A stretch of 25,145 nt of DNA from contig DJWC01000168.1 of the NCBI GenBank assembly GCA_002441445.1, positions 24,652-49,796 of the forward strand, read 5' to 3'. Positions 6,899-14,841 of this stretch are shown piece by piece. Source of the DNA: Pusillimonas sp. UBA6240. Lineage in GTDB: Bacteria > Pseudomonadota > Gammaproteobacteria > Burkholderiales > Burkholderiaceae_B. The notes beneath the pieces are model-generated. The model saw nothing but the letters and a program-made list of their open reading frames with translations, was not told the DNA's origin and did not search any database. The position numbers and the translations under genes were made by a program. Numbering within the stretch: the stretch's first letter is position 1; the number at the start of each line of letters is the position of its first letter.

Positions 6899-6936
6899 AT
6901 GCTGGTCTCCGGCTTGGAATGAGGCGATGAAGCAAA

Positions 6937-6951
6937 TGATAATGATTACCA
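6937..6951. promoter_or_regulatory. Predicted Fur box (7-1-7)
   Basis: TGATAAT-G-ATTACCA matches the 7-1-7 Fur consensus TGATAAT-N-ATTATCA at 13 of 14 defined positions. It sits in the AT-rich gap between the divergent DUF2061-like gene (start 6898) and slyX (start 7079). It is 39 bases from the former and about 128 from the latter, so the minus-strand gene is the likelier target. Confidence 0.65.
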
Positions 6952-7078
6952 ATTAATAGATAAAGTTGAATCTTTATATTTCCATGATAGCTTTACTCTA
7001 TTATTGACTGATCGGCGGCCGACGGCGCATGGTCGAAAGGGGCGGGATAGAATCGAGCTTTTGACGGCGAGGTGGCCA

Positions 7079-7285
7079 ATGTCCATGGAAGAGCGTCTGA
7101 CCGAGATCGAAATCAAACTGACCGGCCAGGAAGACTTGGTGATGGCGCTGAACGACAGGGTGTATGAGCAGCAAAGGCAGATCGACGAATTGCGGGCCTT
7201 ATGCACGGCGCTGGCCCAGCGCCTGGCGAAAGGTCCGGACGGCGCGGTGGACCCCTACGCCGAAGAACGGCCGCCTCATTATTGA
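7079..7285 (+). CDS. slyX: SlyX family protein
   Basis: A 68-residue protein that is almost wholly a predicted coiled coil: heptad-like EERLTEIEIKLTGQEDLV, then LNDRVYEQQRQIDELRAL, then a short acidic tail ending in ERPPHY. The length, the early I-E-x-K-x-x-x-Q-E pattern and the terminal PPHY are all typical of SlyX. The cellular role of SlyX is not established. ATGs occur at 7079 and 7085; GAGGTGG at 7069-7075 is better spaced for 7085, so the protein may be 66 residues. An in-frame start at 7004 adds a non-conserved basic stretch and is rejected. It stands alone, divergent from the DUF2061-like gene and 123 bases before the MFS gene. Confidence 0.88.
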   Translation: MSMEERLTEIEIKLTGQEDLVMALNDRVYEQQRQIDELRALCTALAQRLAKGPDGAVDPYAEERPPHY

Positions 7286-7408
7286 TGCTTCTGTTGCCAT
7301 CGAAGAGCGGCCTTCGGCGAAGCGCCGGGACTGTCCGCGGCGCGCGCGCCAGCGTCTCTTCAGCCAGCATGCCAGCATCTCTTCATCATCCCTGAATAAG
7401 CCGATTTC

Positions 7409-8824
7409 ATGTCAAAAAACACAGAGGGTTCATGGTCGGAGCTGTTGCGCGGCGGCAATGGCTTGCGTTCGCTCGCCTTGGCGGGCGGTGTTGCGGTGCA
7501 TGCCGTCAACGTATATATCGTCACGACCATCCTGCCATCCGTGGTGCGCGACATAGGCGGCCTGGAATATTACGCCTGGAACACCACGCTTTTTGTGGTG
7601 GCGTCCATCCTGGGTTCGGCGCTTTCGCCTCCGGCCATACAGAGACTGGGCCTGCGGCGCGCCTTCCTGGCCGCCCTTGCCGTCTTTGCCGCGGGCACGG
7701 TGGTGTGCGCGCTGGCGCCGGGCATGCCAACGCTGCTGGCCGGGCGCAGCGCCCAGGGTCTGGGCGGCGGCTTTCTGCTGGGCCTGAGCTATTCGGCGGT
7801 GCGCACGGTGTTCGACGAACGCCTATGGTCACGCGCCATGGTACTGGTTTCCAGCATGTGGGGGGTCGCCACGCTGGCCGGCCCGGCCATAGGCGGAATC
7901 TTGGCCGAAACCGGCCATTGGCGGCTGGCTTTCTGGTCCGTGCTGCCGATTGCGGCCGTGCTGGCCTTGCTGGTGATCACCCAGTTGGCGGCGCCGGGCC
8001 GGCAGGCCGGCGACCAGCGCTTGCGGACGCCCGCCAGCCGCATCCTGATGCTGGCGCTTGCCGTGCTGGCCGTGTCGACCGCCAGCCTGTCGTCCAGCCT
8101 GGCATGGAATGCGTTGGGGATTGCAGCCGGGCTGGGCATCACGGCGCTGATGGCGCGCCTCGACAGCCGCTCCAGCTTGCGGCTGTTTCCCAGCGGCTCC
8201 TATACGGCGCGCAGCGCCTTGGGCAGCCTCTATGCCTGCATCTGTCTGCTGAGCATAGGGGTGACCACCGAAATCTACATGCCGTATTTCCTGCAACTGA
8301 TCCATTTGAAAAGCCCGCTGGCAGCGGGATATTGGACCGCGCTGCTCTCCGCGGGATGGACGACCGGCTCCTTCATAAGCTCCGGCCGCTCTCCCGCGCT
8401 GGTCAATCGCTTGATCGTGGCGGGGCCTTTGGTCTCGGCCGTGTCGCTGGCCCTGCTGGCGATCGCCATGCCGTGGGCCGCATTGTCCCAGGAAGGGCGG
8501 GAAGGCTATTGGCTGATGCCGCCCTTGATCGGCGTGGGCCTGGGGGTGGGCTTGTGCTGGCCGAATCTGCTGACGCGCGTGTTCAAGTCGGCGCCCAAAG
8601 GGCAAGAGAACATCGCTTCGGCGGCCATTACCACCTTGCAGCTCTATGCCATGGCCATGGGGGCCGCCTTGGCGGGCATGGTGGCCAATGCCGCGGGTTT
8701 CACCGACCCGGGCGGGGTGGAAGGCGCCCGCCAGGCCGCGCTGGCGCTTTTTGCCGTATTCGCATGCGCTCCGGGGCTGGCCGCGTTCATCAGCGGGCCG
8801 GCGCGGCGGGCGGGCCAGGCGTAG
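7409..8824 (+). CDS. MFS transporter, DHA2-like (EmrB/QacA type)
   Basis: A 471-residue inner-membrane protein with about 12-14 hydrophobic helices. The antiporter signature (motif C-like) appears in GPAIGGILAETGHWRLAFW (about 155-173), and a motif-A-like basic loop in QRLGLRRAF between helices 2 and 3. The early VNVYIVTTILPSVVRDIGG corresponds to the DHA2 first-helix signature, usually read as drug/proton antiport, though several relatives export other small molecules. No partner membrane-fusion gene is adjacent, so the substrate is open. The start at 7409 (MSKNTEG) lacks a clear ribosome-binding site, but no better in-frame start precedes the first helix. It converges with the aldo/keto reductase gene. 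Confidence 0.9.
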   Translation: MSKNTEGSWSELLRGGNGLRSLALAGGVAVHAVNVYIVTTILPSVVRDIGGLEYYAWNTTLFVVASILGSALSPPAIQRLGLRRAFLAALAVFAAGTVVCALAPGMPTLLAGRSAQGLGGGFLLGLSYSAVRTVFDERLWSRAMVLVSSMWGVATLAGPAIGGILAETGHWRLAFWSVLPIAAVLALLVITQLAAPGRQAGDQRLRTPASRILMLALAVLAVSTASLSSSLAWNALGIAAGLGITALMARLDSRSSLRLFPSGSYTARSALGSLYACICLLSIGVTTEIYMPYFLQLIHLKSPLAAGYWTALLSAGWTTGSFISSGRSPALVNRLIVAGPLVSAVSLALLAIAMPWAALSQEGREGYWLMPPLIGVGLGVGLCWPNLLTRVFKSAPKGQENIASAAITTLQLYAMAMGAALAGMVANAAGFTDPGGVEGARQAALALFAVFACAPGLAAFISGPARRAGQA

Positions 8825-8923
8825 GCCGGCTCCAGGGCCGGGCCAGCGTCGAGGCCGGGACGGCGTCAGGGCTGAACCGCGTCGGGGCTGGGCCAATGCG
8901 AGAGCCGCGCAGGGGTCGGGGTC

Positions 8924-8943
8924 GGCCCGGGTCCGGGTCTTTT
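8924..8943 (+). terminator. Possible weak intrinsic terminator after the MFS gene
   Basis: GGCCCG (8924-8929) can pair with CGGGTC (8934-8939) over a four-base loop with one G-U pair, and TTTT follows at 8940-8943. It lies in a GC-rich, repeat-like gap of 123 bases between convergent genes. The short T-run makes it tentative. Confidence 0.35.
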
Positions 8944-8947
8944 AGCG

Positions 8948-9784
8948 CTATGGAAGATGGAAGACTTCCGGATCGGGTCCGGTCCTGCCGGCGGGGTCGT
9001 CCAGCTTGGCGATGGCGGCCATATCGGCCTCATCCAGGCTGAAATCGAAAACCCGGATGTTTTCCTGGATGCGGCTGGGCGTAACCGATTTGGGGATGAC
9101 CATATTGCCCAATTGAATGTGCCAGCGGAGTATGATCTGCGCGACTGAGCGGCCATGCTTTTCGGCGATGGGCGCCAGCGCCGGATGGCCCAGCATGCTG
9201 CCCCGCCCCAGCGGGCTCCATGCTTCGGTGACGATGTCGTGCTCGGCATGGTATTCGCGCAGTTCGGCCTGCTGAAAGCCGGGATGCAGCTCGATCTGGT
9301 TCACAACAGGCAGCACGCCGGTCTGATCCAGCAGCGTTTGCAGATGCGGGACATTGAAATTGCACACGCCTATGGACTTGGCGCGGCCTTCGTCGCGCAG
9401 CTGGATGAGGCTTTCCCAGGCGTCGACGAATTTGTTCTGCCTGGGCGCCGGCCAGTGGATGAGATAGAGGTCGACATAATCCAGCCCCAGCCGGTCCAGG
9501 CTTTCCTGGAAGGCTTCCTTGGCGCTGTCGTGGCCGTGACGGTCGTTCCAGAGCTTGGTGGCGATGAACAGGTCGTCGCGCGCGACGCCAGAGGCGCTGA
9601 CGCCCCGTCCCACGCCGTCTTCGTTGCCGTATATCGCCGCCGTATCGATGGAGCGGTAGCCTGATTTCAGGGCCGTTTCCACCACGGTAGCGGCCTCATT
9701 ATTCTGGACTTGCCAAACGCCCAGGCCCAGTTGGGGCGCGCTGCGGCCATCGTAAAACGTGACTGTATTCTGTTGGCTAGGCAT
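8948..9784 (-). CDS. Aldo/keto reductase (2,5-diketo-D-gluconate reductase/AKR5-like)
   Basis: A 278-residue cytoplasmic NADPH-dependent oxidoreductase with the full AKR tetrad: D47 in SIDTAAIYGNE, Y52, K77 in ATKLWN and H110 in LIHWP. Further landmarks are SIGVCNFN, VNQIELHPGFQQ and the cofactor-phosphate segment VIPKSVTPSRIQENI. The length and motifs match the DkgA/DkgB group, which reduce diketogluconate, methylglyoxal and other aldehydes or ketones; the real substrate is not evident. GGAGG (complement of 9790-9794) lies 5 bases before the ATG at 9784. The gene is divergent from the panB-like gene, sharing a 154-base gap. There is no operon partner on its strand, which suggests a stand-alone reductase. 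Confidence 0.94.
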   Translation of the reverse strand: MPSQQNTVTFYDGRSAPQLGLGVWQVQNNEAATVVETALKSGYRSIDTAAIYGNEDGVGRGVSASGVARDDLFIATKLWNDRHGHDSAKEAFQESLDRLGLDYVDLYLIHWPAPRQNKFVDAWESLIQLRDEGRAKSIGVCNFNVPHLQTLLDQTGVLPVVNQIELHPGFQQAELREYHAEHDIVTEAWSPLGRGSMLGHPALAPIAEKHGRSVAQIILRWHIQLGNMVIPKSVTPSRIQENIRVFDFSLDEADMAAIAKLDDPAGRTGPDPEVFHLP

Positions 9785-9938
9785 GGATTCCTCCGTTGAA
9801 GGCCCGCCAGCGGCGAGCTGATCAATTAGTAAATGCCGAGGTTTCAGGTACTCTACGGATTATAGGTTGCTGCAATGCAAGAAAATAGGGGCGAAAAATT
9901 CCTGCCGCCCGAACTTTTGTGTATACCAGGAGAGGAAA

Positions 9939-10763
9939 ATGAGTGTTCACAGCCAGGCCAAGCGCATCAGCGTACCGCAATTGATGGCTTACAAAGGCCG
10001 GCAGAAAATCGCTGCGCTGACCGCCTACACCGCGCCTTTTGCGCGCTTGCTGGACGACGCCCTGGACATGATACTGATAGGCGATTCGACCGCCATGGTG
10101 GGCTACAACCACCCCAATACCCTGTCGATCACTGTGGAGCAACTGGCCATGCACGCCGCGGCCGTCGTCAGCGTGACCAGTCATGCCTGCATTATCGCCG
10201 ACATGCCTTTCGGAAGCTATCAGCAATCGCCGCAACAGGCTTTTGCCAGCGCGGCGAAAATGCTGGCCATGAGCGGCGCCGACGGCATCAAGCTGGAAGG
10301 CGGCGCGCCGCTGGCGGACACCACGCGCTTTCTGGTCGACCGCGGCATTCCCGTGCTCGCGCATGTCGGCCTGATGCCGCAATATGTGAACACGATGGGC
10401 GGGTTCAAGGCTCAGGGCATGACGGAAGAGTCGGCCGAGCGCATTCTGCAGGACGCCATCGCGCATCAGCAGGCGGGCGCCTTCGCCGTGGTCCTCGAGG
10501 GCATCGCCGAGCCCCTCGGACGGCGCCTTACCGAAGAATTGGCGATTCCCACCATAGGCATAGGCGCCAGCCCCGCCTGCGACGGGCAGATTCTGGTCAC
10601 CGAAGACATACTGGGGCTGAGCGGCGGGAAAATCCCCAAATTCGCTCACCCGTTCGGCGATGCCGCCAGTGTCATACGGCAGGCCGCCGAAGAATACGCC
10701 CGGCAGGTCAGGGAAGGCGAATTCCCGCGGCTGGAGCATTGCTTCGGGGTGAAAAAAGCCTGA
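9939..10763 (+). CDS. panB: 3-methyl-2-oxobutanoate hydroxymethyltransferase (PanB) or PanB-like paralogue
   Basis: A 274-residue TIM-barrel enzyme. PanB makes ketopantoate from 2-oxoisovalerate and methylene-tetrahydrofolate in pantothenate synthesis. Expected residues are present: D49 in LIGDSTAMVGY, D88 in ADMPFGSY, E120 in IKLEGG, H142 in HVGLMPQ and the catalytic glutamate E187 in VVLEGI, followed by TIGIGASPACDGQ. The substrate loop NHPNTLSIT differs from the common HxxTLPVT form, and panC/panD are not adjacent, so this may be a second, diverged copy. The start at 9939 has AGGAGAGG at 9927-9934; an in-frame ATG/GTG at 9867 lies before this ribosome-binding site and is rejected. It is transcribed divergently from the aldo/keto reductase gene. 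Confidence 0.86.
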   Translation: MSVHSQAKRISVPQLMAYKGRQKIAALTAYTAPFARLLDDALDMILIGDSTAMVGYNHPNTLSITVEQLAMHAAAVVSVTSHACIIADMPFGSYQQSPQQAFASAAKMLAMSGADGIKLEGGAPLADTTRFLVDRGIPVLAHVGLMPQYVNTMGGFKAQGMTEESAERILQDAIAHQQAGAFAVVLEGIAEPLGRRLTEELAIPTIGIGASPACDGQILVTEDILGLSGGKIPKFAHPFGDAASVIRQAAEEYARQVREGEFPRLEHCFGVKKA

Positions 10764-11090
10764 ATTCCAGCGCCGCCGAGCCGTGGCGCTCCACAAGCTG
10801 GACTCGGCGCCTTGCACTGGCTGCGCCGCCTCTTTCGCATTGAGACTCCATGGGGCTACGGGGCAGGCGCCCGTGCCCGCGCTGGAGGACTTCCCACACA
10901 CCCACGCACGTCGCGCGCTTGGGGCAGCCGCCTTGGCGCTCATCCGTGCCCGGGCGCCCATCCGGCGTCCAGGCCGGCGGCTCCTTGGCCGTGAGCTAGC
11001 CCGATAAAGCTGTATTCATTAATTAAATGAACCGGCCTCATCAATATATAATATGCATACTTAATTTGTTACGATTGGGAAGCCGCGCCT
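10764..11090. other. Intergenic region; GC-rich block without recognisable gene, then AT-rich promoter region
   Basis: The first 240 bases are GC-rich with short overlapping frames in several phases (for example 10812-10994) that have no ribosome-binding site and no family I recognise. From about 11011 the composition becomes AT-rich, with a palindrome and a TATAAT hexamer feeding the LysR-type gene. I see no RNA gene or clear terminator after the panB-like gene. Confidence 0.55.
11015..11052 (+). promoter_or_regulatory. Promoter and palindromic site upstream of the LysR-type gene
   Basis: TTCATT (11015-11020) and AATGAA (11026-11031) are perfect complements around a five-base AT centre. A consensus TATAAT -10 hexamer lies at 11047-11052, about 40 bases before the ATG at 11091. 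The palindrome overlaps the expected -35 region, the usual place for LysR autoregulation, but no strong -35 hexamer is visible. Confidence 0.45.
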
Positions 11091-12152
11091 ATGGAAATAC
11101 GCCAACTGGAGGCTTTTGCCGCCGTACATTCCGCCGGCAGCGTAACGGCCGCAGCACGTTTGCTGGACCGCTCGCAACCCATGGTCAGCCGCCAGATCCA
11201 GGATCTGGAGCAGGAATTGGGTTTCACCTTGTTCACGCGCACCCGTCCTCATGTCACCTTGACGGACCAGGGGAAAGAGTTCTACGAAGAGGTGCACAAT
11301 GTGCTGGCGGGGCTGCAGCAACTGGATACGCGCTCGCGCGAGATCGCGGCGGGGCAGGCGCGCCCCATGCGCATTGCAGCCACTTATTCGCTGGGGTCCG
11401 CCCTGGTGCCGCCCGTAATCGGCCGGCTCGAACAGTCCGACCCGGTTTTTGAATACAAGATGCTGCTCCATACCATGGAGCCCCAGGGCGTGGTCCAGGC
11501 GGTCTCGGACGGGCAGGCCGATATCGGCGTGGTCAGCCTTCCCATAGATCTGGGCCGTTGCCAGTTGCACTGGTCGGGGCAGGCGCCCTGCCTGATGGCG
11601 CTGCCGCAGGGGCATCCGCTATCCGGCGACGCGGTTGTATGCCTCGATGGCCTGGACGAGCGCATTACCGTCATTACCCTGTCCAACCAGACGCGTTTGC
11701 GGCACCGCCTTGCCACGGCCTTGCTGCCCAGCGATCCGGCGGCCCCTCCCAGGCGCCATATTGAAACCACCTCGTCGCTGAATGCCCTGATGCTGGTGCG
11801 CGCGGGCGTCGGCGTGGCGTTATTGGATCCGTTCACCGCCGTCGACATGGCGCCGTCCGAGATCGTGTACCGGCCCATAGACCGGCACATTCCTTATATG
11901 ATGGGTATCATTACACATCGCGACCGCATGCTGACGCCTGAAGGGGAAAGGCTGGTGCAGGCGATGTGGGACTATGCCTCGAGCAATGTGCCGCGCTTCG
12001 TGGCCGGGGATAGCAGCGGGCTGCCCAAAAGCGCCGATCCATTCGAAGCCGACCCCGAGGAAGACAGCGGCGCGGAAACCGACATCGGCGACGAAGCCGG
12101 CGCCGATACCGAAGCTGGAAGCGATACCGAAGCCGGCGGGCGGCCTATCTAG
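11091..12152 (+). CDS. LysR-type transcriptional regulator with acidic C-terminal tail
   Basis: A 353-residue LysR-family regulator. The N-terminal winged helix-turn-helix is clear (MEIRQLEAFAAVHSAGSVTA, then RSQPMVSRQIQDLEQELG and LFTRTRPHVTLTDQG), followed by a linker helix and a periplasmic-binding-protein-like effector domain (about 90-295). The family is usually 290-320 residues; this one carries an extra tail of about 35 residues rich in Asp, Glu, Ala and Gly (about 318-353), encoded partly by a tandem 18-base repeat. The start fits the family N-terminus exactly. The monooxygenase gene follows on the same strand after 55 bases, so it may control that operon, itself, or both. The effector is unknown. 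Confidence 0.93.
   Translation: MEIRQLEAFAAVHSAGSVTAAARLLDRSQPMVSRQIQDLEQELGFTLFTRTRPHVTLTDQGKEFYEEVHNVLAGLQQLDTRSREIAAGQARPMRIAATYSLGSALVPPVIGRLEQSDPVFEYKMLLHTMEPQGVVQAVSDGQADIGVVSLPIDLGRCQLHWSGQAPCLMALPQGHPLSGDAVVCLDGLDERITVITLSNQTRLRHRLATALLPSDPAAPPRRHIETTSSLNALMLVRAGVGVALLDPFTAVDMAPSEIVYRPIDRHIPYMMGIITHRDRMLTPEGERLVQAMWDYASSNVPRFVAGDSSGLPKSADPFEADPEEDSGAETDIGDEAGADTEAGSDTEAGGRPI
12104..12133. repeat. Tandem 18-base repeat in the LysR tail
   Basis: CGATACCGAAGC occurs at 12104-12115 and again at 12122-12133, 18 bases (six codons) apart. The intervening bases encode similar residues, giving repeated ADTEAG/SDTEAG units. The in-frame period suggests slippage-driven growth of the acidic tail. 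Confidence 0.6.
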
Positions 12153-12207
12153 ATTCGGCGCGGGCCGGCGGCCGCCGCCATTCATCTGTTTATTTAATCA
12201 TTCTTCC

Positions 12208-13641
12208 ATGTCGAGCACACCTTCTACCGATGCACGGGGCCTGACCGCCCTGGAGCAGCGCCTGGCCCAGGACCTGGCCTGGCTGGATCTGCCCGCCCAG
12301 CCCTGGGTTCCACAGGCTTCCGTCCATGGCAGCGAACTGCTGGACGTGGCCATCATCGGCGCGGGCATGGCCGGCCTTGCCGCGGCGGTGTCGCTGCATC
12401 ACCTGGGTGTGCGCGCGCGTGTATTCGACAGCGCTCCGCAAGGCTATGAAGGTCCTTGGGCCACCACGGCGCGCATGGAAACCTTGCGCTCTCCCAAGCA
12501 GCTGACCGGCCCGGCGCTGGGCCTGCCCGCCCTGACCTTCCGGGCCTGGTACGAAGCCCAGTTCGGCCGCGAGGCCTGGGAAGCGCTGGACAAAATTCCC
12601 CGCCTGCAATGGATGGACTATTTGCGCTGGTATCGCCGTGTCATGAAGGTGGACGTGCGCAACGAGCACGAAGTGCTGGACATCATTCCTCGGCCCGGCC
12701 ACGTCGAGCTGCGCATCGAGGCGCCGGACGGCATGCAGACGGTTTTCGCGCGCCGCGCCGTGCTGGCCACGGGGCGCGCGGGCCTGGGGGGCGCGGCTCT
12801 GCCGGACTTCATCGCAGGGGTGCCGCGGCGCTATTGGGCGCATTCGTCCGACGAGCTGGACTATGCCGTCTTGCGCGGCCTGCGGGTCGGCGTGGTGGGA
12901 GCGGGCGCTTCGGCCATGGACAGCGCCGGCACGGCGCTGGAGCAGGGCGCGGCCAGCGTCGATCTACTGATCCGCCGCCCCGATTTGCCCCGCGTGAACA
13001 AAGGCAAGGGAGTGAGCAACCCCGGCTTCACCCATGGCTTCATGAACCTGCCGGACGAGTGGCGCTGGCGCATCCGGCGCTACATCAATGTGCAGCAGGT
13101 GCCGCCGCCGCGCGCCAGTGTGTTGCGCGTATCCCGCCATGCGAATGCGCGCTTCAATTTCAGTTCGCCCATCCTGGAAGTCCGGGAGGCCGGCGGCCGC
13201 CTGGCGGTGCGCACGCCCGCCAGGACGCATGAGCTCGACTTTCTGATTTTGTCCACCGGCTTTGCCATCGATAGTCATAGCCGGCCCGAATATGCCACCA
13301 TAGCGCCGCATGTGCGCACTTGGTCCGATGTTCATGGGCAGCCCGAAGACATCGACCGGGAATTGCTGGATTCGCCCGAGCTCGGGCCCGCTTTCGAAAT
13401 GCTGGAAAAGACGCCCGGCGAACTGCCCGGGCTGTCTCGAGTCCATTGTTTCTGCTACCCGGCCGCGCTGGCCCACGGCGCGGTGTCCGGCGATATTCCC
13501 GCCATCAGCGACGGCGCCCAGCGGCTGAGCCGGGGCATCGCCAGCCTGCTGTATGTCGAGGACATCGAAACGCATTACGCGCAGCTGCTGGCCTACGACG
13601 AGCCCGAAGTGCTGGGCGACGAATGGACGCCGGCGGCGTGA
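12208..13641 (+). CDS. FAD/NAD(P)-binding flavin monooxygenase-like oxidoreductase
   Basis: A 477-residue cytoplasmic flavoenzyme with two Rossmann motifs: IIGAGMAGLAAA (about 49-60) for FAD and VGVVGAGASAMDSA (about 227-240) for NAD(P)H. An AHSSDELDY segment just before the second motif and LATGR/LSTGF strands fit the FMO/N-hydroxylase/Baeyer-Villiger-like group. It probably oxygenates a small molecule; the substrate is unknown. The start at 12208 is preceded by AT-rich sequence with no clear ribosome-binding site; the frame stays open further upstream but only as a shadow of the LysR gene. The next gene begins 27 bases after its stop, so monooxygenase, CMD-domain protein and peroxidase-like protein form a three-gene unit. 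Confidence 0.9.
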   Translation: MSSTPSTDARGLTALEQRLAQDLAWLDLPAQPWVPQASVHGSELLDVAIIGAGMAGLAAAVSLHHLGVRARVFDSAPQGYEGPWATTARMETLRSPKQLTGPALGLPALTFRAWYEAQFGREAWEALDKIPRLQWMDYLRWYRRVMKVDVRNEHEVLDIIPRPGHVELRIEAPDGMQTVFARRAVLATGRAGLGGAALPDFIAGVPRRYWAHSSDELDYAVLRGLRVGVVGAGASAMDSAGTALEQGAASVDLLIRRPDLPRVNKGKGVSNPGFTHGFMNLPDEWRWRIRRYINVQQVPPPRASVLRVSRHANARFNFSSPILEVREAGGRLAVRTPARTHELDFLILSTGFAIDSHSRPEYATIAPHVRTWSDVHGQPEDIDRELLDSPELGPAFEMLEKTPGELPGLSRVHCFCYPAALAHGAVSGDIPAISDGAQRLSRGIASLLYVEDIETHYAQLLAYDEPEVLGDEWTPAA

Positions 13642-13668
13642 TCCGCCTCTTTTTTGCAGGATAGACTC

Positions 13669-14202
13669 ATGGAAAAAACAACTATGGCCGGCGCGCCGGC
13701 CGGAACCGGCGATGTCATCGACGCCATCGTGGGCCTGCAGGCATCGGACCCTTTGCATGCCACCCGCCATGCGCGCAAGAAAGTCGTCGATGCCACCCAG
13801 GCGAGCTACGATTTATTTTTTCGGCCGGGCGACGCCGGTCTGCCGCTGGCGGAACGCTTGCTGGTGGCGCTGCATGCCAGCCTTTTATCCGGCTCGGATG
13901 CTCTGGCCCGGCACTATCGCGCCGCGCTGGCTGAGGCGGGCGCCGACCCGCAGGCGCTTGCCGCTGTCGAGGCCGGATGCGAGGCGGACCTGCCGGCCAC
14001 GCGTTTGCGCGAGATGCTGCTGTTCACGCGCAAGCTGATCTTGCGGCCGGTGGAGGGCGATGAAGCCGCCTTGCGCCGATTGAAGGACGCCGGCATGGCC
14101 ACGCCCGACATCGTCACCTTGGCCCAGCTCGTGGCCTTCCTGTCATATCAAATCCGTTTGGCGGCCGGACTGGCGGCCATGAAGGCATGGGGATCGCAAT
14201 GA
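13669..14202 (+). CDS. CMD-domain (AhpD-fold) protein, Avi_7170-like
   Basis: A 177-residue, mostly helical protein that resembles the 'CMD domain protein, Avi_7170 family' (carboxymuconolactone decarboxylase/AhpD fold). Visible segments are VIDAIVGLQASDPLHATR, RHARKKVVDATQASYD, LPLAERLLVALHASLL and a C-terminal IVTLAQLVAFLSYQIRLAAGL. It lacks the CxxC thiol pair of active AhpD enzymes and has a single cysteine in EAGCEAD, so it may be a structural or non-redox partner. In other bacteria this family is encoded beside the Avi_7169 peroxidase-like protein, as here. AGGA at 13658-13661 is well spaced for the ATG at 13669, and the stop overlaps the next start by ATGA (14199-14202). Confidence 0.82.
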   Translation: MEKTTMAGAPAGTGDVIDAIVGLQASDPLHATRHARKKVVDATQASYDLFFRPGDAGLPLAERLLVALHASLLSGSDALARHYRAALAEAGADPQALAAVEAGCEADLPATRLREMLLFTRKLILRPVEGDEAALRRLKDAGMATPDIVTLAQLVAFLSYQIRLAAGLAAMKAWGSQ

Positions 14203-14795
14203 GCGGGATCATCGATATCAACGGCTATACCAATCAGACGCTGGACTGGAAAGCCTGGCTGGACGTGGTCGATCCGGCGTGCGCCACACCGGAGCAGACC
14301 GCCGTGCTGGAAATGAGCCATCCCAAGGCCAAGGTCTCGGATTACTACCTCTTCCTGGTGCATCAGCCTGAAATCCTGCGGCAGCGTTCCGAAGCGTTCA
14401 ACGCCATCATGTACGCTCCGGGCGGCTTGCCGCGGGCCGAACGGGAATTGAGCTCGACCGTGGTGTCCCGCATCAACGGCTGCGTCTATTGCGCTTCGGT
14501 CCATGCGCAGCGTTTCGAGCAGTTGGCCAAGCGCAACGACACGGTCGCGCAGGTTTTCAGCGATCCGCGCAGCGCCGGCGTAAACCAGCGCGAGCAGGCC
14601 ATTGCGCGGTTTTCGATAAAGCTCACAGAAGCGCCCAACGATATCGGCCCGGACGATATGCGGGCCTTGCACGACGCCGGACTATCGCGGGACGAGATCC
14701 TGGATCTGCTGCACGCGGCCTCCATCTTCGCCTGGGCCAACCGTTTGATGCTCAACTTGGGAGAACCGGTGTTCCCGGAGCAGCCGGGCCTATAG
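14199..14795 (+). CDS. Alkylhydroperoxidase-domain (peroxidase-related, Avi_7169-like) protein
   Basis: A 198-residue AhpD-fold protein with the redox motif INGCVYCASVHA: C95, C98 and H102, preceded by ERELSSTVVS carrying the usual upstream glutamate. It probably reduces peroxides or another oxidised species using a thiol relay. The C-terminal half (EQAIARFSIKLTEAP, DILDLLHAA-type helix, FAWANRLMLNLGEP) matches the peroxidase-related/Avi_7169 group. The start at 14199 overlaps the stop of the CMD gene (ATGA), with GGGGA a few bases upstream; an ATG at 14187 in the same frame is less likely. Next to a flavin monooxygenase, it could detoxify peroxide from uncoupled turnover or handle the product; this is inference. 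Confidence 0.87.
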   Translation: MSGIIDINGYTNQTLDWKAWLDVVDPACATPEQTAVLEMSHPKAKVSDYYLFLVHQPEILRQRSEAFNAIMYAPGGLPRAERELSSTVVSRINGCVYCASVHAQRFEQLAKRNDTVAQVFSDPRSAGVNQREQAIARFSIKLTEAPNDIGPDDMRALHDAGLSRDEILDLLHAASIFAWANRLMLNLGEPVFPEQPGL

Positions 14796-14841
14796 CCGCA
14801 CCTAGCCGGCCGCACTGAAAAGGGGCAGCGTGTATGGGACA

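Noticed and set aside
10783..11007. Small genes in the gap after the panB-like gene
   Set aside because: Overlapping short frames in several phases, no ribosome-binding sites and no recognisable family; probably non-coding.
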